Shown piece by piece: positions 42,160 through 52,441 of a DNA stretch of 64,000 bases. Under the pieces are notes generated by a model, which saw only the letters and a list, made by a program, of their open reading frames with translations, did not search any database and was not told the origin of the DNA. The stretch's first letter is position 1, and each line of letters begins with the position of its first letter. A program made the translations under genes and the position numbers. Source of the stretch: Candidula unifasciata (Eukaryota; Mollusca; Gastropoda; Stylommatophora; Geomitridae); the NCBI GenBank assembly GCA_905116865.2, contig CAJHNH020008543.1, forward strand, positions 1,428,045-1,492,044. Direction: 5' to 3'.

Positions 42160-42862
42160 AGTACTTTGTAGTGGTTATCACCCTGACAAGACGGTGCCGT
42201 GAATTGGCGCCACCAATAGTTGATGCAGAAGTGAAAGCATTGCTGGAGGAACACACATCACCAGAAGATGCGGTTATATATACAGATGGTTCTGTGATTC
42301 GTGAGAAGCGAAGTGTGTGGGCTTTCATTGCAAGAATCAAAGGGAAAGTCATTAAAGAAGGCAGTGGAGCTTTTGCTTCTACCACCGACAGCATGATAAT
42401 GGAGGTCGTGGCTGTGACAAAGAGCCTTGAATGGCTGCGAACTAAGAAGTTCACCAGTGCATGCTTGCTCACCGACTCAATGGACATGCTAAGGAAGATT
42501 AAGGTGGGGTACATACGGAAAGTGGCTCCATTTGGTTCAATGAGAGAGCAGACACTCTGGCTGGCAGTGCGACTATTAGGAATGGGCCGTCTATGGACAG
42601 GAGAGACATCATAAATTCCATAGGAGAGACTAATTGCTGTAAGACTTTCAGTTTTGTGGAAAATGAATTTTCATTCAATAGACCGCATACCATGGGTGTA
42701 CCAGTTGAATCCGGGAGACAGGAAAACAGGGCAGGAGCCACCTGTCGTTACATCAGTCAGAACAGAATGGGAGTTTTTAGCCTAAAAACACTTAGAGACA
42801 TACTCAGGAGGAGATCAGAGCAATTATGGCCATGTCCAAATTGCGATAAAAATGATCTGTAA
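42160..42862 (+). pseudogene. I-type LINE RNase H and C-terminal region
   Basis: RNase H catalytic residues are visible: Asp in AVIYTDGSVIREKRSVW, Glu in IMEVVAVTKSLEWL and Asp in LLTDSMDMLRKIK. The SPGHxG segment is disturbed. A second frame (42593-42862) ends SLKTLRDILRRRSEQLW and PCPNCDKNDL, the post-RNase H cysteine motif region. Together with 41225-41828 this is most of the 3' half of one element. Confidence 0.8.
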
Positions 42863-43250
42863 CATGAACTATGAACTGTTGATTTATTGGCACCTTTCCA
42901 TCTTTCCATACTATAGTGTTATATTGCGCTGTGAGGAGGCATGAGACTCACAGCCTATGACGAGCATGACTAGCAAGACCCGCCCGTGTCAAGGCAGGTC
43001 AAGGGAGGGATTATGATGCCTGGGCAACATATGGTCTCTACAATACTGCCCAGGCTCTGACCTATGGAGAGGAGCAACTTTTTACCTGCATTATGTTGGT
43101 CAAATAATTGCAAATAATTTTTTTTTCAAACAACTTCTCTCAAATGCTGCAGAGTACCTTTGAACATTGTTTAAATATAGTGCAAGATATAGCAAATGCC
43201 TAAACATATGATCTTTTCTCCAGTTTAGAACAGACTCACAATCCTAGCAT
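42863..43250. other. Unassigned stretch
   Basis: Probably LINE 3' flank. No recognisable feature. Confidence 0.4.
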
Positions 43251-43251
43251 A

Positions 43252-43539
43252 CTAATCTCCCATCTCTACTGATTCCATTGCTTGTTCCCAGAGGGCCCAG
43301 ACCACGTCTGCCTTGTCATGTATCAATTCACCACCAAGTGGTGCAGATCCTGCCAGTCTGTCTGCCTGTTCATTACCCACTACGCTGGCATGGCCTGGGG
43401 AAAAGATCCAAAGTATGCTCACTACCTGTGACCTTTCTAGTGAAGCTTGCCACTCTGCTCGAAGCATCCCTGTCTTCACCTTTCTCAGCATGCTTTCAGA
43501 GTCTGTTACAATTACGACATGTGTATTTGAATAATTCAT
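43252..43539 (-). pseudogene. I-type LINE RNase H fragment
   Basis: The minus strand reads THVVIVTDSESMLRKVKTGM, ERSQVVSILWIFSPGHASVV and GNEQADRLAGSAPLG, with the RNase H motifs TDS and SPGHxxVxGNExAD intact. It belongs to the same family as 16925-17291 and 23570-24125. Confidence 0.85.
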
Positions 43540-43904
43540 CAGTACAGACTACATACACCCATTATAAAAACATAGTGTAGTTAAATTCTCTAATATTTTT
43601 TCTGCTAATATAATAATGATTGATATAATATAGTCATGCAAGGATTATTCTTGCACATACCAAGCAGGTGTAATCAATATATTGTTGTTATTGTTTACAG
43701 TGGTATAAGTGAAATATGGTATAATAGAAGTTATGTATACGAATGAGAGAAAGTTGGCTGAAGCCTGTGTGCCAAATCCTTTCTTTGAAAATAAAATTGT
43801 TTTATTCATTTGTTCAATTTAGTTTGTTTTCATTCATTTGCTTGTGTTATCAAAAGCTCTTTGAAGACTGAACCATTTTAGAGTGTTTTCCTTCATTACT
43901 GAAA

Positions 43905-44440
43905 AACTGGTAGCTGGTATTGATATGTTTAAGTATTTGGGTATCCTGATAACATCAGATGGAAGATGTATTAAAGAAGTTAAATCTAGAATAGCTCAAT
44001 TTTTACAAAATGAAGATTTTATGCAATCATTCTTTATCAACTGAGATAAGAAAGTGAATTCTTAAAAGCTTTATAAATCTCATCTTAAGAGACGGAAGTG
44101 AATCATGGACAGTTGGTAGAATAGTGACAAATTATTTGGAAGCTGCAGAAATATGGTTTTATAGATGAATACCCTGGACTGATCAAAAGAGTAATGAAGA
44201 TGTCTTGAAAGAAACTGACTCACAAAAAGAACTGATTGCCCACATCAGAAAAAGACATAGTACATTTTGTAGTCATGTGATGAGAAGAAAAAACTAGAGT
44301 ACATCATGACAGTAGGAAAGTTGTAGTGGAGGTAAGGTATGGGACGACCAAGAGGAAAGATGCCGGAGAGTTTCACATCATGGCATAAGGATCATCTTTG
44401 TCAGAGTTGATTGAAATTACATGAGACATAAGGTTGTGGA
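43905..44440 (+). pseudogene. LINE RT C-terminal fragment
   Basis: IDMFKYLGILITSDGRCIKE and VKSRIAQ, then decayed pieces (GSCRNMVL; KRHSTFCSHVM) with many stops. It is related to 58500-58975. Confidence 0.7.
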
Positions 44441-44569
44441 TAGACATGACCACCAATGCCACACAGCGTGTACTTTAAGATAAAGACAAAAACATCACCA
44501 GTAATCTTTGTTAAAATGTTAGTTGTTTTTCCATTTACAGGAATCCCAACAGTTCTTGCTTATCTATGG

Positions 44570-44805
44570 TTTTACTAAGTAATTGTCCTATTGCCAAGTT
44601 CTAATATATATTCTTTATGGGGTAATCTGGCATACTGAGGAACTTTTCTGATTATATCTGCAACTTTTCCCCCTGTGATGACTCTAAATGCTTGGTTTTG
44701 CACTTTGTCTAAATCTTTTAATGTGGTTCTGGATGGTGAACACAATGCAATTGACCCATATTCCAAGTATAGTTGTGTGCTCTGGTTGTAAACCTTGAGT
44801 ATTTC
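44570..44805 (-). pseudogene. LINE RT C-terminal fragment, left of a SINE insertion
   Basis: The minus strand reads SQLEILKVYNQSTQLYLEYG, SIALCSPSRTTLKDLDKVQN and QAFRVITGGK, a thumb/C-terminal region. It joins 45211-45640 across the SINE: KWSPLG continues into SQLEIL. Confidence 0.8.
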
Positions 44806-44814
44806 TAACTGGCT

Positions 44815-45201
44815 AAGGGGCTTTGTGGTCTCGAGGCATGGGTCCGCCTCGAGTGCTAGAGTTTCCGGGTACGATCCCCAGTAAGGGCTGGGATTTCTTC
44901 ATGTGGACTTGGACTTTTAATAATCCCCCCTAGTCTCTGGTTGTGAGATCGGACGCTCGTGTACATTGTTACAAACGTAAAAAATTCCCCTGGCAGTTAA
45001 ATCGAAAAGAGTAGCCTAACAGCGCTGCCTCTGCAAAAATTTGGAGTTAAAAATCTACCCCAAGTATTTCAGGATCCTCGCCGGTGCTACAAAGCCTGTG
45101 TACTGTGCTGAGCTTCTTCAGACTCAGACTTGAGTTAGAAGAAAGAACGAAGCACTTATGGGCTACTACCCATGTGCCATGATGTTGATCCGTTGTTCAA
45201 A
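44815..45201 (+). mobile_element. tRNA-derived SINE with 9-bp target-site duplication
   Basis: 387 bp. The head (GGCTTTGTGGTCTCGAGGCA...) has an A-box-like TGTGGTCTCGAGGCATG (44825-44841) and a B-box-like GGGTACGATCCC (44868-44879), and resembles a tRNA-Pro. TAACTGGCT is duplicated at 44806-44814 and 45202-45210. The host LINE reads through when the insert and one copy are ignored. The 3' tail is not poly-A. The central ~250 bp is unassigned. Confidence 0.85.
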
Positions 45202-45210
45202 TAACTGGCT

Positions 45211-45640
45211 TCCCAAAGGGCTCCACTTAGTTTTCTAAGTAAAACTGTCTTCCTCTTGGCTTTGGTTGCTGCCTTGTTGATATGTTTTCTCCATGTCAAC
45301 CTGTCATCAAATGTGACTCCGCGGTACCTGGGTTCTTTATCAAATTTTAGGGGTATTCTGTTTATTTTGACGATGACTGCTTTTTTTTTTTTTTTTTGAG
45401 AGGGTAAAGAATGGGATGCTACATTTGTCTGTTTTCAATACTATCACACCGACTATTCGCTCATGCCCCAAGTGCATCTGTAGCTCGCTGTAGTGTTCTT
45501 TTGGCTATCGTTGCATGTTCATTTGTACACCATAGTACCAGGTCGCCGGCATACACTGCGATTTGATTCCATTTGATATTTCAGTATCCAGATTGTTGAT
45601 GTATAAGAGGAAAAGTGTAGGCGACATCACACATCCTGGG
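45211..45640 (-). pseudogene. LINE RT fragment, right of the SINE
   Basis: The minus strand reads GCVMSPTLFLLYINNLD (motif B), a decayed motif C with WCTNEHATIAKRTLQRATDA in a shifted frame, then FDDRLTWRKHI-type pieces. A T17 run near 45382 lies within it. Confidence 0.75.
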
Positions 45641-46890
45641 GTGGGGGGGGGGGGCGCCATGTGACAGCATGACTTTTTTTAAACTCTTGAAACCATCAAC
45701 ATGAATATGTGAAACCCAATTACAGTCTGGCTATGACAGTGTGAAATTCATTACGGACATCCAGCAATAGAACATTGTGGGTGGAAAGCTACACTCACCA
45801 CCCACAATCACTATCGGCGACCGGGTCGCCCATTAGCTGACCTGTAGACGACTTTATCGCCGACCGGGACAGTATTTACTATTTGGTTGTGTCTCTCTTG
45901 ATCGCATCAACACTGCAAGAATCCGTTTTGGGGCTGCTTTGTGGCGAGCAAAGCTAAGCCATTTTATATGGTGCGCATAACCCTAGTCACAATTATAACC
46001 AAAAACACCCTCCCCATTTGGGGAATGCTGATTGAACGTGACGATTTTTTTTTTTAGCAAAGCAAGCAACCAAGAATCATACCCACTTATTCGTGCATAC
46101 TTCACGCTCACACGCATGTAAAAGTGCAGTGTTGCCACTTTTCTTTGACAAAAAACATCCAAAACGGAGTCAAACAATATCTAAAAATATCTAAATTTGC
46201 GTAAAAAACATTTAGAAAAAATATCCAAATGGAAAGAGTCACAAATTACATAGCAATTGATATGACTTACCCTATAGAATCATGTCCCTATCTTTACTGA
46301 AGTCTGCCTCACAAGATCCACAGGATAAACTTAGCTTGGATCTGGACGTTCGAATGCAAGTATTTAATGAAGTAACAGAGGAATGCAAGTATGCACGACC
46401 AGGGTTGCCATATTGTCATTGTTTATGCTAGTTTTCACAAATTTGGCATATTTGAAATTGAACTGACAGAATTTAATGAACTGGCATATTTTGGCATATT
46501 TGGGTTTTTCCTGGGTTTTTTTTTTAAATCAAGATATGCTCACATTTTCTGCAAGGTTCCTCGGTTAGAAACACGCTGATGTACTAAAAGCAATGAAAAC
46601 CTACAGTTAACTTCTTTATTTCAGTTTGACTTTGTTGTGATGTCCTGGAACGTACTAACGGAGATTCGCGCCAATTTCTTTTGTATTTGTTGTCTCATAA
46701 ACGGATCGTGACATCGATAACTCCATAAACCAAGGCCCTTTGAAATTTATGTTAATCTATTAGAATAAATGCGGGATACAAAACTAAAAGCCACCACTGA
46801 TACCAAGTGATTCAGACTGTTCAGAAACTACTTGAGGACAGAAATTTTGAGAAGATAAAGATCTAGTTTTATCTGTGATATATTTTATTA
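45641..46890. other. Unassigned stretch
   Basis: A G run at about 45640-45655 is followed by a possible element piece (ATCGGCGACCGGGTCGCCC, with CGCCGACCGGGAC nearby). CAGGGTTGCCATATTGTC at 46401 looks like a hAT-type end, but no partner end was found. Confidence 0.35.
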
Positions 46891-46899
46891 CTTTTACCA

Positions 46900-47094
46900 A
46901 TGGCAAAGTCATCAAAAAAATGGAAAGCATCTTATGACATCGCAAGTATAATAGTAACTGGAAGAAAACATACCCACGGCTCAAAAGATCTTCAGGCGGA
47001 TCAGAGGCAGCATATTGCAAACTGTATCAGTGAACTGTTGCACCAAGAATTAGTAGCATTTCAAATCATGAAAAATCCGAAAAACACTGGATGA
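46900..47094 (+). other. Short open frame, possible decayed transposase
   Basis: 64 codons beginning MAKSSKKWKASYDIASIIV. The segment ASYDIASIIVTGRKHTHG faintly recalls hAT-transposase-type proteins (AxYxVAxxIAxxKKPHT). This is weak. A further open piece lies at 47412-47560. Confidence 0.2.
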
Positions 47095-47411
47095 AAACTC
47101 CGTCAAAAAGCCAGTCACTCCTAGGCAAAGTAATGATAAAGTTAAAGGCAGCAGAGTTGCAACTTGCTGTAAGCATGACCTGCTATTGTGCAATACGCAC
47201 AATTGATCATCTAAGTGAAATCATGAGAGTGCATGGTCGGGGGGGGGGGGGGGTACATTAGAGCACATACAGTTGCAGAGAACTAAATGTTCATGCCTAA
47301 TAGAAAATATTATATCGCTTGCACTTGAGTATGACCTTATTGATGATTTTCGGAACAAGAAATATGTCATCGTTATAGATGATTTGCAAAGACTTCACCC
47401 AAGCTGAGTAA

Positions 47412-47930
47412 TTGCTTAAAGATTTTACATCCGAAAAGATTTACGCTCTATCTTTCACTTGTTCCAGTGAGAATGACAGTAAAGAATTTAATCTAGAGCT
47501 TTTTTATCAATCTCGGAACGGCGCACCGAAAGCAGACTATATTTTGATAGACATCGAAACCAGGGCTACCAATGCTGGGTTTTTCCCCCAGATCTGGGTT
47601 TTTTTATTTGACGCTTTGGGGGGGGGGGGGTCTAAGTTTTTTAAATATATCTTTATTTAAAACTGGTAAATGTTTCGTTTTGTAAATATAAATTGTGTAC
47701 ATTTTAACAATCTGAGTTTTTTGTGTGTCAATGTATTGCTTGGGTTTTTGTTTAGCGAAGCTGGGTTTTTCCTAAAAATCCTATTGGCAGCCCTGATCGA
47801 AACGGAACATAAATGGCGGCATCCATGTCTGTATCTTTCGAAACAATTGAAACATGACCTAGCTCAACTCCCTCTTGTAACAGTTTGTTGTATTTATTCA
47901 TCCACCCGCAACCATAAAAACGATTTATAA
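47412..47930 (+). pseudogene. Unrecognised open frame interrupted by a hAT-like MITE
   Basis: Ignoring the insert at 47561-47795 and one target copy, the frame ...KADYILIDIET continues as EHKWRHPCLYLSKQLKH to a stop at 47928-47930. That continuity suggests a coding remnant, perhaps of an older transposon. No family was recognised. Confidence 0.35.
47561..47795. mobile_element. hAT-like MITE with 8-bp target-site duplication
   Basis: 235 bp. The ends are CAGGGCTACCAATGCTGGG and the reverse complement of GGATTTTTAGG..., reading CAGGGCTGCCAAT. ATCGAAAC is duplicated at 47553-47560 and 47796-47803. CAGGG ends with 8-bp duplication are diagnostic of hAT. The interior is AT-rich with a G run and no gene. 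Confidence 0.9.
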
Positions 47931-49325
47931 TTCAGTTATATTTTAATTAGTAAGCGGAGATATAGACTATGCTCAGTAATTCTTTTTTGTTCTTCAGTTT
48001 AATTATGAGTTTAATATTTAATATATTAATAGGGGAGGGATGCGACTGAACAATTCAGTGAACTGTACTGTTAGTGTTAGTTATTAGTAGTCGACTGATT
48101 ATCCTCATTGCACATCGAACCATTCAGTCCACAAGTGCTCAGATGCTCTCCGTAGTAAACCCCGCAGCTGTAGCAGCAGCTCACGATACCAGTTCTGTGT
48201 TGGTTTCTTATTCTTCTTTGGCTTCCTGAATAGTGATAAGTGATAGTAGTCTTGTCTGGCCACATCCCTTTTAACATGTTGTTCCTGCAGTCTGGTCATT
48301 GTTGCAGATTCATGCACTGTCATCACTTGCTTCTCGCAAACATCTTACTTCTACTGCTACGTTAAGTTTCTGCGAAGACGAGATGCGGCGACACTAACCA
48401 CAATGCTAACCCTAACCCAAACTCTAACCGTAACCGTATGATTATAGCAGGGCAGTGCACGCTGTCTAACGCCAACACACAGTAATTGTGTCAATTGTTT
48501 CGTTCCCTCCTTTTCCACTCCGTAATTGCACTGTAGCCAAGGGACAGAACTCCGACTAACCGGCCATCTACTGTTGTCTACCGGCCGTAGTTGACAGGAG
48601 AGCCTAAAATTGATATGGACTGTGTTCATTATTAAAAATAGTCGTCGTATTTAATCAAAGGTGACAGTAACTTGCACCAACTGCATATAGCACAAACAAG
48701 AAAGTGATCCATTTTAACATTTAAAATATTATATAATATAAACAGCTGAATATGGCTAAAGCAGTGTAACGAGCTGTGAAAGGGAATAACCATAGGATTT
48801 AGACGATTTCAATGCAAATGTTGGACAAGAGAAAGATTTTACCGATGTAAAAGTCCTTGAAGAAATAAACTGTATGAATGGTCTAGTCAAGTCACCTACC
48901 GCCCACCCAAACTGTGGAACTTGTTTTGTGGCTCACCTGAAAACTAACCAAACACAGAAACAATAACAAATGTAAAAAAAAAAAAAAAAGCTTTTTTTTT
49001 TGTTGTTGAATATGTTGTCACAGAATGTAAAATAATTTTGTCGATTCAACATCTTTTGATTATCCTTGAGGTGTCAACCTTACAGACTGCAATCTGAAGA
49101 ATGAAACTACCTACTCTCGTTACATGATTGGTCAGACATTTCTGGTGGCCCACTAGTGAGTAGTGGCACACTATGCGAAGAACTCGGTCTAGATCTAAAA
49201 TAATAATTGACAACATATGCTTTTAGTAACACCCTAGATGTCTTTGACTTGCAGATGCCCAGGAAATAATTTTAGGAATCAAATTGATTAAATGTAATTT
49301 GCAAATTACTCATGACTGGTTGAGT
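47931..49325. other. Mostly unassigned; small telomere-like and open-frame traces
   Basis: CTAACCCTAACCC and CTAACCGTAACC occur at about 48408-48437, reminiscent of the 4974-5070 tract. The minus strand 48326-48105 is open for 73 codons (KRDVARQDYYHLSLFRKP) with no recognised motif. An A run is at about 48974-48989. Confidence 0.35.
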
Positions 49326-49329
49326 TGCA

Positions 49330-49670
49330 TTGAAAGACGTTCAGGAGTGTATATTATCATTAGCTTTTGAGCTGAAGTTATATAGAAAAATTCTTAGAAT
49401 ACCTTGGATGAATAGGAAGAAAAACTTTGACATACTGCATGACCTGAACAGCAAGAAGAATTGCCTCATAAACAACATCCTGTCCTAAAAGCTGAGGTAT
49501 TTTGGACATGTCAAGCACCCTGGTGATGTCGAGTGCAGTTTCTGGACTATGAGGCAGAGGCTGATCTCTGTGGAGGTAGATACAGGACATTGAGGATGCA
49601 TTCGCTTTGAAAGCACACAGGGCTGGAGAGTTGGCTAGAGAGAAAGATCTTCAGGCGTCCTTTGATTAGA
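49330..49670 (+). pseudogene. LINE RT C-terminal fragment
   Basis: ELKLYRKILRIPWMNRKKNF, then INNILS*KLRYFGHVKHPGD and a decayed end. The LRIPW and FGHV motifs are typical. Confidence 0.75.
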
Positions 49671-49683
49671 GCACTTGTCTATT

Positions 49684-49838
49684 GTCAGAGTCCTACTTTA
49701 CTAATGTATTTTCTATGGCTCGCTAGGTAGGCTACACTCAGCTGGTGCGTGTCTTAAGTGTGTCATAGCGTAGTGAAATCTGTTAGCTGGCCTACCTAGC
49801 GAGCCATAGAAAATACATTAGGAAAGTAGAACTCTGAC
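49684..49838. mobile_element. Palindromic foldback MITE
   Basis: Arms of about 48 bp are nearly perfect: TGTCAGAGTCCTACTTTACT... with ATTTTCTATGGCTCGCTAGG on the left, and CCTAGCGAGCCATAGAAAAT ... ACTCTGACA on the right. The loop is ~57 bp. No target duplication was resolved. Confidence 0.85.
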
Positions 49839-49963
49839 ATCTATAAAGGACAGGCTGACTCACTGATTGATATTACAATTGGAACTATCCCAGTACTAAC
49901 TAATGTGTATGTGATTTGTTTTACTACTACATGTGAACATTTAGAACTCTCTGTTCTTTTCAG

Positions 49964-50311
49964 ATTGATTGGGTTCACAGTTTTGCCAGAAAGACTTTCA
50001 CAGAATTTATGATAAAATGGATAGTAGAATCTCAATTGTAAAGATAGAACAGCCTGAAGTTGAGTTAAATTACCCTGGTGTTCACAGTTTTGATAAAGAA
50101 GCTCTCACTGAAGAACACATATTTGATAAGATTGATAGTAGAATTCCATTAAGTATCAAGATAGAGACAACTGAAATTGATAAAGAACACCCAGATGCTC
50201 ATAGTTTTATTAAAGAGAGTGCCACTGAAGGCTTCATCTTTGATAAGTTGAGTAGTGAAGTATCTGCAGTTGTCAAGACAAAAGAGCCCACATTTTATCC
50301 AGACTATTCAG
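49964..50311 (+). CDS. Zinc-finger gene B, exon with three SUMO-motif modules
   Basis: An acceptor (TGTTCTTTTCAG) ends at 49963 and a donor (TATTCAG|GTAAGG) follows 50311, in phase 1. The exon is three tandem modules of about 39 residues. Module 2 (from 50080) reads VHSFDKEALTEEHIFDKIDS and ends SIKIETTEIDKEHPD; module 3 (from 50197) starts AHSFIKESATEGFIFDKL. Each carries a hydrophobic-K-x-E or close variant (IVKIE, SIKIE, VVKTK). Module 1 is 107 bp long instead of 117 and loses frame once (near 50010). The downstream partner is the exon at 52442 and possibly 59009. Confidence 0.6.
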
Positions 50312-50729
50312 GTAAGGATAAAAAGTTAATTAATTGCAAAACAGTATTTAAAATACATAAGGACACAAACAGTATATTTCAAAATTTATTGACTGGTATA
50401 TTTGTCTGAGTCTCACTGGCTAGCTGTGAGAGTGCTGTTCTAAGTGTATATTTGTTGATCTTCTTGTCTTAGATTCATATCAACACTCAAGCAGAATTTT
50501 ACTATTGACCTAGGACTTCCAAAGCCTGTAGGTGCTGGAAAATCTTATAGACAGTGAAGTGGACCTAATCACATAGTCTGTACAAAATATGGGTCTAACA
50601 CTATATATCTAATGCACTGATGGTGTGAAAAAGTCTTTGTATTGTTTTGTTAATTTTTATAGTGAAGCAGAAAACTAACCCTTTCAACTGAAATACACAT
50701 ACATAATTCATATAATTTAACCGTTCATA

Positions 50730-50928
50730 TTACAACACAAGTCTGTTCTAAAAGGAAAATTTATGATGCTTGCATCCTGAGCATTGCTTCTTTATGGCAG
50801 TGAAACCTAGACTCTAAAACCTGTTTGATTCCTCAAGAAAAAATGAAGAATAATTTCCACATGTGTTGTGTGAGAAACATTTTTGGTACATAGTGGCAAG
50901 ACTTTGTCTCCAATGAATGTGTCCTCAA
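50730..50928 (+). pseudogene. LINE RT C-terminal fragment, left of a nested LINE tail
   Basis: LLLYGSET, KKMKNNFHMCCVRNIFGT and DFVSNECVLKRAG lead to the insertion. The normal continuation GMPSM lies at 51203. Confidence 0.8.
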
Positions 50929-50940
50929 AAGAGCAGGAAT

Positions 50941-51193
50941 ACCACATGTACACAAAATTCAAGATAGGTGTATCAGCCATGTGCATCTGTGGAAATGTGC
51001 CCCAGACAGCAGAGCATGTACTCCAGGACTGCACCGAATTTGACACATTAAGGCAAACCTTTTTGCCAGAAAGAACAACAGTGGAACGTAAACTCTATGG
51101 ACCACTGAATGAACTAACAACGACAGTGAAATTTATACAAGAGAAAAAAACTGCTGATATAGACAACTTATTTCAGGCGAACGAAAGAAGAAG
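50941..51193 (+). mobile_element. 5'-truncated I-type LINE tail with 12-bp target-site duplication
   Basis: The 253-bp insert codes YTKFKIGVSAMCICGNVPQT, AEHVLQDCTEFDTLR and FIQEKKTADIDNLF. The CxCGxxxQTxEHxLxxC cysteine-histidine motif is typical of the C-terminus after RNase H in I/Jockey-type LINEs. It ends GAAAGAAGAAG. AAGAGCAGGAAT is duplicated at 50929-50940 and 51194-51205. Confidence 0.9.
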
Positions 51194-51205
51194 AAGAGCA
51201 GGAAT

Positions 51206-51345
51206 GCCATCAATGTACTTCTGCTTAAGCAAAGATTCCTGCGTTGGTTGGGACATGTCTCTCACATAGAGGAGGGTTGCCTTCCAAAGGATCTCCTGTA
51301 TGGTGAACTGATAAAAGAGATAAGACCTGCAGGAAGGCAAAAGTT
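51206..51345 (+). pseudogene. LINE C-terminal fragment, right of the nested tail
   Basis: It continues with NVLLLKQRFLRWLGHVSHIE, then PKDLLYGELIKEIRPAGRQK, the standard end of this LINE type, before decaying. Confidence 0.85.
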
Positions 51346-51349
51346 AATG

Positions 51350-51874
51350 CTATAAGGACATATGCAACCCTGAAAGATATCAACATTGATGACACAAACA
51401 CTTAGGAGAGACAGCTCACTCTTTTGAGGGCAGACTGAAAAATGAACTGTTGCAGTTTAAAAGAGGTTAAATGCATCAAGCTATAGAGAGGAGACATGTG
51501 AGAGAAAACTAGCCTCAAAATGATAGGATATCAACGTTTTTATGTGTACTATGTGGCAGACACTGCCACTTCTGCAGTGGACTTTACAGTCATAGCAGAT
51601 GCTGTTCACGAAACCAGCAGCATAGCTTATTGGTCACGAGGGACTGACACAGTTGCCTACTATGTCTTTGCACAATTTGTGTTGATAGGATCACTCACAC
51701 AGGTGGATTAACATGGACAGTCATGCACTGTAGTTCAAAATAAACGTCTTTCTGTTTCCACAGTGAGAGGTTACCAATGCTTATCATGAAGTCAAATGCC
51801 AATTTCAATATATATCTTGTGGTTATACACCTCTCAAGGGACAATACTGGGGATTCACTCTGACACTCATATTT

Positions 51875-51928
<54 letters not shown>

Positions 51929-52430
51929 CCTCTCCCTCTCCCTCCCTCTCTCTCCCTCCCTGCCCCCTCTCTCTCTCCCTCCCTCTCTCTCTCTCTCTCC
52001 CTCCCTCCCTCTCCCTCTCTCTCTCATCTACAACTGAACATTGTTTTTATCTTTCAGTGGTTATATTTAGAATCACTCTTATCACGACCTCTTCAGTGTT
52101 AACTTCAATGTTAATTTTTAACTGTACCCGTCATTATCAATGCAGAAGGTAATTTGGGGGGGGGGGGGAGGGGGAGTTCCCAGCATGAGGGCATCACTGG
52201 GGTGACCATTAATAAAACCTCACTGCTGTATTAATTTAACACTATCATCTGGATAGTCAGAAAGGTGCCAGTTAAGTTATTAATTAAACATGGTAGACAT
52301 GATTAACTCGATGCTTGCCAGGTGCAAATATTAAGCTTTGCTGTAAACAGGCACACCACAGTAACATCACTTGAATTATGAAAAATAAGAAACATGTTTA
52401 TGGATTTATTAATAATATACTTGTGATGTG
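51350..52430. other. Intron-like stretch with (CT)n; otherwise unassigned
   Basis: A (CT)n/(CCCT)n tract fills 51881-52026 and a G run lies at about 52156-52170. An open stretch at 51520-51711 has no recognised motif. Confidence 0.5.
51881..52026. repeat. (CT)n and CCCT-rich microsatellite
   Basis: Uninterrupted CT for about 45 bp, then CCTCCCTCT-type variants. Confidence 0.97.
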
Positions 52431-52441
52431 GTATGTTTCAG

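Noticed and set aside
51695..52152. RE-rich and SL-rich frames
   Set aside because: Translations of the (CT)n microsatellite.
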